From the NCBI RefSeq assembly GCF_030161635.1, contig NZ_BSUO01000001.1, forward strand, positions 1,469,199 to 1,533,198: a DNA stretch of 64,000 nt, read 5' to 3'. The position numbers were made by a program, and so were the translations under genes. The notes under the pieces were generated by a model, which saw only the letters and a program-made list of their open reading frames with translations, searched no databases and had not been told where the DNA came from. Shown here piece by piece: positions 1 to 10,158 of this stretch. This stretch comes from Mobilicoccus caccae (GTDB taxonomy: Bacteria; Actinomycetota; Actinomycetes; Actinomycetales; Dermatophilaceae). Numbering within the stretch: the stretch's first letter is position 1; every line of letters starts with the position of its first letter.

Positions 1-172
1 GGATCGAGGAGCCGTCGAAGGCCTGCCCCTCGGTGAAGAAGTCCAGATCGACGGACTTGGCGGGAACGTTGAAGTGCTGCATGACACCCGGCAGGTCACA
101 GAACCGGATGTCGACGAACTGGACGTCCTCGTCCTCGATGAACTGCAGGACCTCTTCAGGGCTGGTGAACAC
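1..172 (-). CDS. glnA: Glutamine synthetase type I, N-terminal part (cut by window edge)
   Basis: Encodes the first 57 residues of cytoplasmic glutamine synthetase, which makes glutamine from glutamate, ammonia and ATP. The visible part reads MFTSPEEVLQFIEDEDVQFV and later FCDLPGVMQHF and FDGSSI, the beta-grasp N-terminal domain of type I GlnA. The start is GTG, chosen because GAGGAGG lies 5 nt upstream and the family begins at this position. The catalytic domain lies outside the window. A GlnR-type operator about 70 bp upstream suggests nitrogen control. The identity is secure; whether this is the main GlnA1 paralogue is inferred from the GlnR box. Confidence 0.95.
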   Translation of the reverse strand, partial: MFTSPEEVLQFIEDEDVQFVDIRFCDLPGVMQHFNVPAKSVDLDFFTEGQAFDGSSI

Positions 173-239
173 ACCGACCTCCTCGTGCGGGGGACGCCTT
201 GGCGGCGTCGGCTGTCGAGGTCGACTTTAGTCAGTGGCG

Positions 240-277
240 GTTAACCCATCGTCACCGCCGTGTTTCGACCATGTTTC
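240..277 (-). promoter_or_regulatory. GlnR-type operator of glnA (four half-sites)
   Basis: Read on the minus strand toward glnA, four 5-bp half-sites follow each other at an exact 11-bp period: GAAAC, GAAAC, GTGAC and TTAAC, each separated by 6 nt. This matches the actinobacterial GlnR box pattern of alternating GTnAC/GAAAC half-sites with 6-nt spacers known upstream of glnA. That GlnR binds here is inferred from the motif; no glnR gene is in the window. Confidence 0.75.
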
Positions 278-329
278 GCGGCCCGGTCCTCCCAGCCCGC
301 CCGCGAAGGGTCGGGATAGGCTGACACGC

Positions 330-794
330 ATGGTCGACCGTCGTGACATCGGATCCTGGCTGTCCGGACCCCCGGTCGACGTCGACCGCGACCACTACCC
401 CGGACGATCACTGGGGTTGCCGGAGCAGGGCCCCGGATCCATCGCGCCCTTCGGCCGGCGCATCGTCGCCCTCCTGGTCGACGGCACGATCTGCCAGGTC
501 ATCGCCATGGGCCTGTTCGGCTACCGGCAGGGCGTCGGCGGACCGGCCGTGTTCACCCCGACACTCGTCTTCCTCGCCCTGCACCTGATCATGGTCGCCA
601 CCGGCGGCTACACCATCGGACACCGCCTGCTGGGTCTGCGCGTCGTCCGCGTCGACGGAGGATGGGCGGGCCCGGTGGCCGCGCTCAAGCGCACCGTGCT
701 CTTCGCCCTGCTGATCCCGGTGCTCATCATGGACCGGGATCAGCGTGGGTTGCACGACAAGCTGAGCGGAACCGTGCTGGTCAAGCAGCGCTGA
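330..794 (+). CDS. RDD family integral membrane protein
   Basis: A 154-residue membrane protein of the RDD family, whose function is generally unknown. The RDD signature is visible at residues about 42-60 (FGRRIVALLVDG), a second hydrophobic segment contains GGYTIGHRLLGLRVV, and the end has DQRGLHDKLSGTVLV, as usual for the family. The reading frame is open upstream to 234, but ATG at 330 is preferred because family members start close to this point and a TAGGCT -10-like box sits 7 nt before it, suggesting a leaderless transcript. It diverges from glnA, as is common in actinobacteria. No function beyond membrane location is claimed. Confidence 0.85.
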   Translation: MVDRRDIGSWLSGPPVDVDRDHYPGRSLGLPEQGPGSIAPFGRRIVALLVDGTICQVIAMGLFGYRQGVGGPAVFTPTLVFLALHLIMVATGGYTIGHRLLGLRVVRVDGGWAGPVAALKRTVLFALLIPVLIMDRDQRGLHDKLSGTVLVKQR

Positions 795-851
795 CCGGTC
801 GGCCGGTGCTGCGAGACCGACGAGTGCCGTCCCGAACGGGAAGCGATCGGG

Positions 852-1622
852 TCAGCGGAACTGCGCGCCGCGGCCCATGGTGCGGGCGCGGTTGGGGTCC
901 ATGCCCTTGGGCACCGGGGGACGCTGACCGCCGAGAGCGCGCAAGCGGCGGTCGACCTCGCTGACCTCGGTCTTGGTCAGGGTCTTGGGCAGCTTGCCCA
1001 TGCGGCGCGTGACGTCGCGGGGAGGCAGGACCTCCTCGCCGGCGCGGCTGCTCGCGGTGCCCGTGCCGATGCGGTACAGCGTGACCGGCACATTGGGGGT
1101 CAGCCGCTGCACCTTGCGCTTCTCGGTGAGCAGGAGCTTCTGAGCACGCGCCTGCGGACCCTCGCCGATGAGGACGACCCCGGGGCGACCGACGGCGCGG
1201 AAGACCATCGCCGCATCCTGCAGGTTCTGACCGCGACCGCCCTCGACGGCCACCGGCTCCTCCTTGTAGCTCCACCCACGCCGCAGGCCCTGGAGAACGG
1301 CCCCGGCTGCTCCTGGCTGTCCATCCAGGGCGCCGTAGGCGGCGCGTTCCGCCCGACGGGTGAGGAAGACGAACGCCGCGAGCAACCCCAGCGGGAGGAA
1401 GACGACACTCCAATAGATGGGGTGGCCGACGGCCAGACCGATGAGCAGACCGACGGCGACGATGACGAGCGCGATGCCCGCCATCTTGAGCGCGATCTGC
1501 GGGTCGTCGCGCTTGGCCAGACCGTAGATCTGACGGAGCTTCTCGAACCGCTGCTTCTTCGGCTTCTTGGGCTTCTTCGGCTTGGCGGCGGTGGCGCCCT
1601 TGGAGGCGGACGAGCGGGCCAT
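852..1622 (-). CDS. DUF4191 domain-containing membrane protein
   Basis: A 256-residue protein of unknown function, found in actinobacteria next to lipA. It begins with a Lys/Pro-rich tail (MARSSASKGATAAKPKKPKK), followed by two adjacent membrane segments at residues about 46-95 and a cytoplasmic domain containing VQRLTPNVPVTLYRIG. ATG at 1622 is preferred over upstream starts because AAGGAG lies upstream at usable spacing. It follows lipA by 16 bp and is probably in the same transcript (epimerase-lipB-lipA-DUF4191). The conserved link to lipA suggests, without proving, a role related to lipoate or envelope biology. Confidence 0.85.
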   Translation of the reverse strand: MARSSASKGATAAKPKKPKKPKKQRFEKLRQIYGLAKRDDPQIALKMAGIALVIVAVGLLIGLAVGHPIYWSVVFLPLGLLAAFVFLTRRAERAAYGALDGQPGAAGAVLQGLRRGWSYKEEPVAVEGGRGQNLQDAAMVFRAVGRPGVVLIGEGPQARAQKLLLTEKRKVQRLTPNVPVTLYRIGTGTASSRAGEEVLPPRDVTRRMGKLPKTLTKTEVSEVDRRLRALGGQRPPVPKGMDPNRARTMGRGAQFR

Positions 1623-1638
1623 CGTGGGGTGGTACTCC

Positions 1639-2670
1639 TTAGTGCGAGGTGGTCGGGGCCAGGCGACGCTCGACGAGCGTGGCCGCCTCCTGGCGGGCGT
1701 GGTCGTCGGCCGAGGCCGCGAGGTGCTGCAGATGGGCGGGGAGGTCGCGACCGGCGCGGCGCATCGCCTGCGCCCACAGCCGCCCCGCACGGTAGGACGA
1801 GCGGACCAGCGGCCCGGCCATCACGCCGAGGAACCCGATGTCCTCGGCGAAGTCGGACCAGGCCACGAACTCCTCGGGCTTGACCCAGCGGTCGATCGGG
1901 TGGTGCAGCTTGGAGGGGCGCAGGTACTGCGTGATCGTGAGGATGTCGCAGCCCGCCTCGCGCAGGTCGCGGATGGCCTGCTCGATCTCGTGCTCCTCCT
2001 CACCCATGCCAAGGATGAGGTTGGACTTGGTGACCAGGCCGTCGGCCTTGGCCATCGTCAGCACCCGCAGGGACTTCTCGTAGGTGAACGCGGGCCGGAT
2101 CCGGCGGAAGATCCGCGGGACCGTCTCGAGGTTGTGCGCGAACACCTCGGGGCGGGCGTCGAAGACCTGACCGACCAGCTCGGGCTTGGCACCGAAGTCG
2201 GGCGGGAGGATCTCCACGCCCGTGTTGGGGTTGAGCTCGTGGATGGCGCGGATCGTGTCGGCGTACAGCTTGGCCGCACCGTCCGGCAGGTCGTCGCGGG
2301 CCACACCGGTGACCGTGGCGTACCGCAGGTTCATCTGCTGGATCGACTCGGCCACCTTGCGGGGCTCGTCGAGGTCGAGGGCGCCCGGGCGGCCCGTGGC
2401 GATGTCGCAGAAGTCGCAGCGGCGGGTGCACACGTCACCACCGATGAGGAACGTGGCCTCGCGGTCCTCCCAGCACTCGAAGATGTTGGGACAGCCGGCC
2501 TCCTGGCACACGGTGTGCAAGCCCTGGCCCTTGACCCGCTTGGACATCTCAGCGTATTCGGGGCCCATCTTGGCCGTCGTGCGGATCCACGAGGGCTTGC
2601 GCTCGATGGGTGTCTCGGCGTTGCGCGCCTCGACGCGGAGCAGCCGACGTCCGTCTGGTGCGACGCTCAC
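1639..2670 (-). CDS. lipA: Lipoyl synthase (radical SAM)
   Basis: Inserts two sulfurs into protein-bound octanoyl groups to form lipoyl cofactor on 2-oxoacid dehydrogenase E2 subunits and glycine cleavage H protein. At 343 residues it is full length. Both Fe-S cluster motifs are visible: the auxiliary cluster Cys55, Cys60 and Cys66 ([12 protein letters not shown]) and the radical-SAM cluster Cys81, Cys85 and Cys88 (CTRRCDFC). The C-terminal RSSYRAG holds the serine ligand of the auxiliary cluster. The start agrees with the family N-terminus. It lies directly downstream of lipB, whose octanoyl-protein product it uses, and near sucB, whose lipoyl domains are its targets. Confidence 0.97.
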   Translation of the reverse strand: MSVAPDGRRLLRVEARNAETPIERKPSWIRTTAKMGPEYAEMSKRVKGQGLHTVCQEAGCPNIFECWEDREATFLIGGDVCTRRCDFCDIATGRPGALDLDEPRKVAESIQQMNLRYATVTGVARDDLPDGAAKLYADTIRAIHELNPNTGVEILPPDFGAKPELVGQVFDARPEVFAHNLETVPRIFRRIRPAFTYEKSLRVLTMAKADGLVTKSNLILGMGEEEHEIEQAIRDLREAGCDILTITQYLRPSKLHHPIDRWVKPEEFVAWSDFAEDIGFLGVMAGPLVRSSYRAGRLWAQAMRRAGRDLPAHLQHLAASADDHARQEAATLVERRLAPTTSH

Positions 2671-2751
2671 GAAGCCTCCAATTCGGGTGGTTGGCCTCCC
2701 AGGGTACCCGCGGGAGGTGTCGGGGTCCGGATCGATCCGGGCGGTGCAGTC

Positions 2752-3408
2752 TCAGGCGGGAACCCGGTCGACGTGGACCGGGTCGAGCACCCGCGCCAGG
2801 TGCTTCTCGGCCAGGGGCAGGACCTCGGCGACGGTGACGTCGCGGCCGGTCTCCAGGCTCAGGCTGGTCACCCCGGCGTCGGAGATCCCACACGGCACGA
2901 TGACCTGGCCCCACGACAGGTCGCAGTCGCAGTTGAGGGCGAAGCCGTGCATCGTCACCTCCTGGCTGACCCGGATGCCGATGGCACCGATCTTGCGGTC
3001 GGGACCCGACTCGTCGGCGGCAACCCAGACGCCACTGCGTCCCTCGACCCGCCCCGCCTCGACGCCGAGGTCGGCGCAGACGCCGATCATGACGTCCTCC
3101 AACCGGCGCACGTGGGCGACGACGTCGACCGGGCCGGGCAGGCGCACGATCGGGTAGCCGACGAGCTGGCCGGGGCCGTGCCAGGTGATCTTGCCGCCGC
3201 GGTCGACCTCGACCACGGGTGTGCCGTCGAACGGCCGCTCGTGCGGCTCGGTGCGCTTGCCCGCGGTGTACGTGGCCTCGTGCTCGAGCAGCAGGACGGT
3301 GTCGGGCAGCTCGCCGGCCACCACAGCGGCGTGGACCTCCCGCTGGTGGTCCCACGCCTGCACGTAGTCCACGAGGTCGGGGGCGAAGCCGAGGTGTTCG
3401 AATCGCAT
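2752..3408 (-). CDS. lipB: Octanoyl-[acyl-carrier-protein]:protein transferase
   Basis: Transfers octanoate from acyl carrier protein to the lipoyl-domain lysine, the first step of lipoate synthesis. The 218-residue protein shows the family motifs [31 protein letters not shown] and TMHGFALN, and the catalytic cysteine in VPCGIS near residue 175. The start at ATG 3408 gives the usual N-terminus ([15 protein letters not shown]). The gene begins 2 bp after the end of the epimerase gene and is followed by lipA after 81 bp. That gap contains a 14-bp palindrome at 2727-2740 (CCGGATCGATCCGG) with no assigned role. Confidence 0.97.
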   Translation of the reverse strand: MRFEHLGFAPDLVDYVQAWDHQREVHAAVVAGELPDTVLLLEHEATYTAGKRTEPHERPFDGTPVVEVDRGGKITWHGPGQLVGYPIVRLPGPVDVVAHVRRLEDVMIGVCADLGVEAGRVEGRSGVWVAADESGPDRKIGAIGIRVSQEVTMHGFALNCDCDLSWGQVIVPCGISDAGVTSLSLETGRDVTVAEVLPLAEKHLARVLDPVHVDRVPA

Positions 3409-3410
3409 GG

Positions 3411-4300
3411 TCACTCCTGCGTGAGCCACCGCGCGGCGGACTCGCCGTCGGGGTGGGTGAAGGTGAAGCCCGACTCCAGCAGGACGCCCGGGTGGACGCG
3501 CTGGCTGCCGAGGATGTCGTCGGCGAATCCGCCGAGGAGGGCCCGGATCGCGAAGGCGGGCGCGGGCACCTTGGCGGGCCTGCCCAGCCGGTCGCCCAGC
3601 AGCGCCATGAACTGGCCCTGACGGACGGGCTCGGGCATCGCCAGGTTGACCGGTCCGGTGATCTCGGGGTGGTCGATCAGCCACAACAGGGCCGCGACCT
3701 CGTCCTCCAGGGTGATGAGCGGCCAGAACTGGTGGCCGTCGCCGAGCGGTCCGCCGAGACCCATCTTGGCCAGGGGAGGATGCGCTCCATCGCCCCGCCC
3801 TCGCGGGAGAGCACGATGCCGGAGCGGGCGAAGGCCACCGGGATGCCGCTGTCGGCCAGGGCGCGCATCTCGCCCTCCCAGGCGCGGACGACGTCGGCCA
3901 GGAACCCGGGACCGGTGGCACTGGCCTCGGTGAGGGTCTCCTCGCCGCGGTCGCTGCCGTAGATGCCGACCGCCGATGCGCTGACGACCCGGATCGGACG
4001 TTCCAGCTGCGCCACGGCGCCGGCGATCGTGCGGGTGCCGTCGATCCTCGAGCGGCGGATGACCTTCTTGTACTCCGGGGTCCACCGTCTGTCGGCCACG
4101 CCCGCGCCGGCGAGGTGGACGACCGCATCCGCGTCCGCGAGCACCTCGGGATCGAGGGACTCACCCGGATGCCACTGCCGCTCACCGGAGGTCCGCGGCT
4201 CACGACGCACGAGGTGGATCACCTCGTCGCCCCGCCGGGTGAGGGCCGAGGAGGTGGCCGATCCGATCAGCCCGGATGCGCCGGTGACGGCAACTCGCAT
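3411..4300 (-). pseudogene. TIGR01777-family NAD(P)-dependent epimerase (apparent frameshift)
   Basis: Short-chain epimerase/dehydratase-like protein of the TIGR01777 (YfcH-type) family, often next to lipoate genes in actinobacteria. The N-terminal Rossmann motif VTGASGLIGS is clear. The first frame runs correctly to GGAMERILP, and the second resumes as [18 protein letters not shown] and continues to the normal C-terminus. The break is at 3773-3776, where four C are read on the coding strand and five would give one 296-residue protein. A homopolymer sequencing error is the likely explanation, so the gene is probably intact in the cell. It lies 2 bp upstream of lipB and is probably cotranscribed with it. 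Confidence 0.85.
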
Positions 4301-4408
4301 GTCAGGTCTCCCTTGCGTGGCGGACAGGCCCTGCCCGACCGGAGAACCATGTCACGACGGGAGACATTCCCGCCGCGGAACCCCGGCAGAAAACGAGGGC
4401 ACACACAC

Positions 4409-4439
4409 GACGGGGCGGCGGGTGACCCGCCGCCCCGTC
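4409..4439 (-). terminator. Hairpin terminator after sucB
   Basis: A perfect 14-bp GC-rich stem (GACGGGGCGGCGGG and its complement) with a TGA loop, 10 bp beyond the sucB stop. There is no clear U-tract, as is common in actinobacteria. It separates sucB from the epimerase-lipB-lipA transcript. Confidence 0.7.
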
Positions 4440-4448
4440 ACTGCTGGA

Positions 4449-6323
4449 TCAGACCTCGAACGCGCCCTCTTCCAGTCGGCTCTTGAGCGCCGACAGGAAG
4501 CGACCGGCGTCCGCACCGTCGACGACCCGGTGGTCGTAGGTGAGCACGAGGTACTGCATGTGCCGGATGGCGATCGAGTCGTTGCCGTACTCGTCCTGGA
4601 CGACGACCGGACGCTTGACGATCGCGCCCGTGCCCAGGATCGCCACCTGCGGCTGGTTGATGATCGGCGTGTCGAGCAGCGATCCGTTGCTGCCGATGTT
4701 GCTGATCGTGAACGTGCCGCCACCGAGCTCGTCGGGCGTCACCTTGTTGGTGCGGGTGCGCTCGGCGATGTCGGCGATCTTGCGCGCCAGTCCGGCGATG
4801 TTGAGGTCGCCCGCGTCGCGGACCACCGGCACGAGCAGGCCGCGCTCGGTGTCGACCGCGATGCCGAGGTGCTCACCACCGTGGAAGACGACCTGGTCGC
4901 CGTCGACACTGCTGTTGAGGGTGGGGAACGCCTTGAGCGTCTCCACCGTCGCCAGCGAGATGAACGGCAGGTAGGAGAGCTTGACGCCCTCGCGACGCTC
5001 GAAGTCGGACTTGGTGCGGGCCCGCAGCGCCGCGATGCGCGACATGTCGACCTCGACGACCGCCGTGAGCTGCGCCGACACCTGGAGGGAGTTGACCATG
5101 CGCTCGGCGATGACCTTGCGCAGACGGGTCATCTTCTCGGTGGTGCCGCGCTTGTCGGACGGCGCCGGGACGGCGCTCGGTGCTGCCTTGCCCTGCTGCG
5201 GAGCGGGAGCCTGGGCGGCGGGCGCCGCAGCCTTCTCGGCCTGCGGTGCCGGCGCGGACGCGGCCTGCTTGGCCTCCTCCGCCGCCTTGGCCGCATCGAG
5301 GACGTCCTGCTTGCGGATCCGGCCGCCGACACCCGTACCCGAGAGGGTCGTGAGGTCGACGTCGTGGTCGGCCGCGAGCTTGCGCACCAGCGGGGTGACG
5401 TAGGCGGAGGCGTCGGTCTCCTCGGCCTTGCTGGGCGGCTCCGAGGACGACTTCGGGGCGTCCTTCTTGGGCTCGTCCTTCTTCGGCTCGTCCTGCTTCG
5501 GCTCGGACTTCTCGTCCTTCTTGGCCGACTCGTCCTTCTTGGGCTCGTCGGACTCGGTGGACGGCTCGACCGGGGTCTCCTCGGCGGTCTCCTTGGACTC
5601 GGACTCCGCGCTGTCGGACTCCTTCTTGTCCTCGGTGTCGCTCTCGTCCTTGTCCTCGGTGTCGGACTCGCCGGAGCCACCGGAGGCCTCGCCACCGATG
5701 ACGGCCAGATCGGCGCCGACCTCGACGGTCTCGTCCTCCTCCACGAGGATCTTGGTGAGGGTGCCGGCGACCGGCGAGGGGATCTCGGTGTCGACCTTGT
5801 CGGTGGAGACCTCGAGCAGTGGCTCGTCGACCTCGACCTGGTCACCCTCGGACTTCAACCACCGCGTGACCGTGCCCTCGGTGACCGACTCGCCCAGCGC
5901 CGGCATGGGGACGCGTTCGCCGCCGCCGTCGCCACCGGAGGAACTCTTCTTCTCCTGCTTGGGCGCCTCGGACTCCTCGTCCTTCGAGGACTCCTCGCCG
6001 CTGTCCTGCGGCTCGTCCTGCTGCGGCTCCTCGTCGGCGTCCTCGTCCTCGCTGCCGGAGTCGTCGGAGGAGGAGTCGGCCTCGTCGGCGTCACCGATGA
6101 CGGCGAGATCGGCTCCGACCTCGACGGTCTCGTCCTCTTCGGCGAGGATCTCGGTCAGCGTGCCCGCCACCGGCGAGGGGATCTCGGTGTCGACCTTGTC
6201 GGTGGAGACCTCGAGCAGCGGCTCGTCCACCTCGACGGAATCGCCCACGCTCTTCAGCCAACGGGTGACGGTGCCTTCGGTGACCGACTCTCCCAGAGCC
6301 GGCATGGTCACGCGTTCTGACAT
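4449..6323 (-). CDS. sucB: 2-oxoacid dehydrogenase E2, dihydrolipoamide succinyltransferase type
   Basis: A 624-residue E2 acyltransferase, cytoplasmic core of a 2-oxoacid dehydrogenase complex, annotated in actinobacteria as SucB/DlaT. Two lipoyl domains are visible at residues about 1-77 and 140-215, each with the TDKVD motif carrying the lipoylated lysine (Lys43 in the first). They are separated by acidic Ser/Glu/Asp-rich linkers. An E3-binding domain follows ([19 protein letters not shown], residues about 300-335), then the catalytic domain with [13 protein letters not shown] near the C-terminus. A TAGACT box at 6358-6363 and GAGGAGA before the ATG indicate its own promoter and ribosome site. 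Its partner lpdA is just upstream. Whether the acyl group is succinyl or acetyl is not certain from sequence. Confidence 0.93.
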   Translation of the reverse strand: MSERVTMPALGESVTEGTVTRWLKSVGDSVEVDEPLLEVSTDKVDTEIPSPVAGTLTEILAEEDETVEVGADLAVIGDADEADSSSDDSGSEDEDADEEPQQDEPQDSGEESSKDEESEAPKQEKKSSSGGDGGGERVPMPALGESVTEGTVTRWLKSEGDQVEVDEPLLEVSTDKVDTEIPSPVAGTLTKILVEEDETVEVGADLAVIGGEASGGSGESDTEDKDESDTEDKKESDSAESESKETAEETPVEPSTESDEPKKDESAKKDEKSEPKQDEPKKDEPKKDAPKSSSEPPSKAEETDASAYVTPLVRKLAADHDVDLTTLSGTGVGGRIRKQDVLDAAKAAEEAKQAASAPAPQAEKAAAPAAQAPAPQQGKAAPSAVPAPSDKRGTTEKMTRLRKVIAERMVNSLQVSAQLTAVVEVDMSRIAALRARTKSDFERREGVKLSYLPFISLATVETLKAFPTLNSSVDGDQVVFHGGEHLGIAVDTERGLLVPVVRDAGDLNIAGLARKIADIAERTRTNKVTPDELGGGTFTISNIGSNGSLLDTPIINQPQVAILGTGAIVKRPVVVQDEYGNDSIAIRHMQYLVLTYDHRVVDGADAGRFLSALKSRLEEGAFEV

Positions 6324-6424
6324 TTCGTGTCTCCTCGGGGTTTGCGGTGTTGTCGCGAGTCTAGAAGAGAGGCGGTCGTGAAGCGCGGGGGTGCGCTCCC
6401 GTTCTCGCCCCCGGTGCCGGTGGT

Positions 6425-7806
6425 TCAGGAATGTGCGTGCAGAGGCTTGCCCGCGAGCGCGAGGTGTGCCTCACCCAGCGCCTCGTTCTGCGTCGGGTGC
6501 GCGTGGATGAAGGAGGCGACCTCCTCGGGGAGTGCCTCCCAGCCGACGATGAGCTGTGCCTCGCCGACCTGCTCGCCCATGCGGGCTCCGATCATGTGGA
6601 CGCCCACGACGGGGCCGTCCGTGACCCGGACGAGCTTGACGAAGCCGGCGGTGGCGAGCATCTGCGACTTGCCGTTGCCGCCGAGGTTGAACTCGACGCA
6701 CTCGACGGCATCCTCGCCGTGCAGTTCCTTGGCCTTGGCCTCGGTGAGTCCCACCGACGCGATCTCGGGGTCGGAGTAGGTGACCCGCGGGATGCCGGAC
6801 TCCTCGAGCGGCTGGGGGTCGAGTCCGGCGATGTCCTCGGCCACGAGGATGCCCTGGGCGAAGCCGCGGTGGGCGAGTTGGAGGCCCGGCACGATGTCGC
6901 CGACCGCGCGCACGCCTTCGACGTTCGTGCGGCAGCGCTCGTCGGTGGGCACGAAGCCGCGGTCGACGGTCACGCCGATCTCCTCCAGGCCGATGCCGTC
7001 GGTGACCGGGCCCCGTCCGACGGCGACCAGCAGCAGGTCGGCCTCCAGGGTGTCGCCGGACTCCAGGGTGATCGTGACGGCGTCGTCGGTCTGGGTGGCG
7101 CCGGCGAACTTCACGCCGGTCTTGACGCCGATCTTGCGCTTCTTGAAGGCGCGTTCGAGGGTCTTGGAGATCGCCTCGTCCTCGAGCGCGACGAGCCGGG
7201 GAGTGCCTCGACGATGGTGACCTCGGCGCCGAAGGAGCGGTAGACGGAGGCGAATTCGCTGCCGATGACACCGCCGCCGAGGACGACGACCCGGGCGGGC
7301 ACCTCGTCCAGCAGCAGCGCCTGCTCGCTGGTCATGATGCGACCGGCGATCTCGAGGCCGGGCAGCGACTTGGCGTACGAGCCGGTGGCGATGACGAGGT
7401 TCTTGCCCGTCAGCCGGCGGCCGTCCACCTCGACGGTGTCGCGGGCCACGACCCGGCCGAGGCCCTCGACATAGGTGACCTTCGCGGCCTTGACCAGACC
7501 CTGCAGACCCTTGTGCAGGCGCGCGACGACGCCGTCCTTGTACGTGTGGACACCGGCCATGTCGATGCCCTCGAGCGTGGCCTTGACGCCGAACTTCTCA
7601 CTCTCACGGGCGGAGTCGGCCACCTCGGCCGCGTGCAGGAGCGCCTTGGTGGGCACACAGCCGCGGTGCAGACACGTACCGCCCAGCTTGTCCTTCTCCA
7701 CCAGCGCCACGCTGAGTCCGAGCTGCGCGGCTCGCAGGGCGCAGGCGTATCCGCCGCTGCCGCCCCCCAGGATGACGATGTCGAAGGTGTCCGTGCTGTC
7801 GGTCAT
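6425..7806 (-). CDS. lpdA: Dihydrolipoyl dehydrogenase (E3; apparent frameshift)
   Basis: Flavoprotein that reoxidises dihydrolipoamide of E2 with NAD. The N-terminal FAD fold ([20 protein letters not shown]), redox disulfide ([11 protein letters not shown]), NAD-binding [13 protein letters not shown] and C-terminal HAHPTQNE with the catalytic His/Glu are all present. The frame breaks after TIVEALP at 7198-7201, where four C are read on the coding strand. A fifth gives [19 protein letters not shown] and a continuous 460-residue protein of normal length. The gene is very likely intact and the break a sequencing error. The start at ATG 7806 gives [15 protein letters not shown]. It precedes sucB by about 100 bp. 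Confidence 0.93.
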
Positions 7807-7963
7807 GAGGGTGGCTCCTTCTCGGGCGACGATCGGGTCGAGTCCGGTCGTGGTCACGGCGCGTCGCGTCTCGGCGGCATCCGTCGGTGTGGCCCGGATC
7901 ACGGGCGCCACCGACCGGGCTCATCCTCGCACGCGCCCAGGTCGCAGGGGCGAGGACTGCCCG

Positions 7964-8001
7964 AGATCTCGAACCACCTCGCACAGATCTCGCACCACGT
8001 C
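7964..8001. repeat. Imperfect 17-bp direct repeat upstream of lpdA
   Basis: AGATCTCGAACCACCTC at 7964-7980 and AGATCTCGCACCACGTC at 7985-8001 differ at two positions and are offset by 21 bp, two helical turns. They lie in the 241-bp gap between the acyltransferase end and the lpdA start. They could be a paired binding site for an lpdA regulator or a chance repeat. Confidence 0.5.
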
Positions 8002-8047
8002 CTGCCGCCTCGGAGCGCCTATGAGTGCAGGCGGGCGGAGATGCAGG

Positions 8048-10158
8048 TCAGTGCTGGACGGCGGCGGCGACGCGGTCGAGCAGGGCCGCGGAGACGGCGG
8101 GCATGGCCTCGGGGGAGAAGTGGGAGCCGTCGGGGCGGGCCAGGGTGGTCACGTCGACACCCTCGATGGTGGAGCGGGTCCGCGGGACCGCGGCGGCGGG
8201 CGTGGCAGGGGTCCACGCCGCGGCCATGGCGGTCGGGCCACCGGTCATCGGCAGGGTGTCGTCGCAGGGGACGGCGTCGTCGCGGCAGAAGACGTCGTCG
8301 ATGGGGATGGTGCGCACGCGCGGGTCCCGGCCCGCGACCTCGGCGACCAGGGTGTTCCAGTCCCGTCGAAGTTGGTCCTCGAACCACAACCGGTGCAGGA
8401 ACGGATTGCACTTGTCGGGGGTGCACCGCGAGGAGAGCCCGGTGCCGGGGCGGTCGGTCTGCACGACGACGAGGGTGGCTCCGCGCGAGGTCAGCCGGGT
8501 GACGTCGGCGGCGAAGGAGGCACGCTGAGCCGCCCAGAACTCCGGCGTCCCGGCCCGCAGGACGCGGCCGTCGTCGGAGAGTCGGTCAGCGAGTTCGTAC
8601 CGCGACCACCAGAGGACGACACCCGGGTCGGCCTGGGCGATGACGTCGTCCTGATGTGTGCGTACGCCCTCGGTGCAGGCGCCGTCGGCCAGGGTGCCCC
8701 GGCGGCGTCGAGGGCGGGGACGGTCAGGGCCGGGCAGCCGCCCCGCGCCCCGTTGAGCACGGTGATGCCGCGCGCCGAGGCCGTCTGCGCCAGGGAAGGC
8801 ACGAGCCGGCTCATGACGCTGTCGCCGACGACGACGACCGAGGAACGTTCCGCGGCGCTGGCCACCGAGACGGACAGCGGGTTGAGGCGACTCAGCGTCG
8901 TCCCGCCGAGCAGCGTCGAGAACGCGACGACCGCGGCCAGGGAGGTCGCACCGAGGGGCAGCAGGTGGCGGGGCCGGGCCCGGGTCAGGGCGCCGGTGCG
9001 GATCGGCACCTCGACGAGGTGGTAGGACACCGAGGCCAGCGCGATGGTGAACGCCACGACCGCGACGGCGCGGGTGGGATCGAAGACGGCCGGGTCGGGC
9101 AGCAGCCACACGGCCACCGGCCAGTGCCACAGGTAGATGCCGTAGGAGATCCGCCCGAGGTAGGCCACCGGCGCCAGGCCGAGCGTGCGGGCGATGAGGC
9201 TCTGGTTGCCGCCGGCGGTGGCGGCCGCGACGAGGACGGCGCAGCACACCGAGAACGCGACCGCCCCGCCGGCGAAGTACACCGGTGACGGGCCGCCCAG
9301 GGTGGCGACACCGAGCCCGAGCCCCGCGAGCCCGGAGACCGTGAGGACCGCGTACCGGCGGACGACCCACCGCTGGAGCCGCTTCCTCGTCATCAGCGCC
9401 GCGGCTGCCGCGCCGATCAGGGGCTCGAACACCTTCGTGTCGGTGCCCATGTAGGCGCGCTCGGGGGCCGCCGGGTCGTACAGCACCCACAGCCAGATCG
9501 CGGAGGCGACCGCCAGGGTGAGGGCGAGCAGGCCCGTGGCGAGGACGACGCCGGCCTTGCGGCGCCGGTCTGCCTCGATGCGGGCGGCCGAGTCGACGAA
9601 GCCCTTCCCGGCGGCGCGGCGCCACACGAGGGTGCACACGAGCATGAGCAGCAGCGGCCAGGCGACGTAGAACTGCTCCTCGACGGCGAGCGACCACACG
9701 TGCAGCAGGGGTGAACTCGTGCCGTCGTCGGCGAAGTAGCTGCTCGAGGAGATGAACCGCCAGTTGCCGACGTAGAGCAGCGACCACAGGGCGTCCGCGC
9801 CGATGCCGGGGCGACGGTAGGGCTCGGCGACGAACAACGCCCAGACGACGACGGCGGCGATGACGAGCATGGCCGCCGGCATGAGACGCAGCGCCCGCCG
9901 CGCCCAGAACCGGCCGAGGTCGATGCGGCCGGTGGAGGAGAGCTCCTTGAGCAGCAGCGTGGTGATGAGGAACCCGGACAGCACGAAGAACACGTCGACA
10001 CCCAGGTATCCGCCGGCCATGCCGGGCATACCCACGTGGAAGGCGACGACCAGCAGCACCGCGATCGTGCGCAGGCCGTCGAGGGAGTCCACCCGGCGCG
10101 GCGACCCGCTCACAGATCGACCACCGAGGCCCTCACGACTGCCGCAAGGCTCACGCAT
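8048..10158 (-). CDS. OafA/YrhL-type acyltransferase with C-terminal SGNH domain (apparent frameshift)
   Basis: A membrane acyltransferase of the acyltransferase-3 family fused to an SGNH hydrolase-like domain, an architecture used for O-acetylation of cell-surface polysaccharides. The first about 380 residues carry about ten membrane segments, with DGLRTIAVLLVVAFHVG (catalytic His) and LHVWSLAVEEQFY. The C-terminal extracytoplasmic part has VVVVGDSVMSRLVPSLA (SGNH block I) and DGSHFSPEAMP (catalytic Asp/His block). The frame breaks at 8697-8700, where four G are read on the coding strand. Five give LDAAGGTLADGACTEG and a 703-residue protein. ATG 10158 has GAGGAGG just upstream. The substrate is unknown. 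Confidence 0.88.

Noticed and set aside
1567..3621. A 684-codon plus-strand frame across lipA and lipB
   Set aside because: It is the antisense shadow of two confirmed enzymes, with no domains and low-complexity composition.
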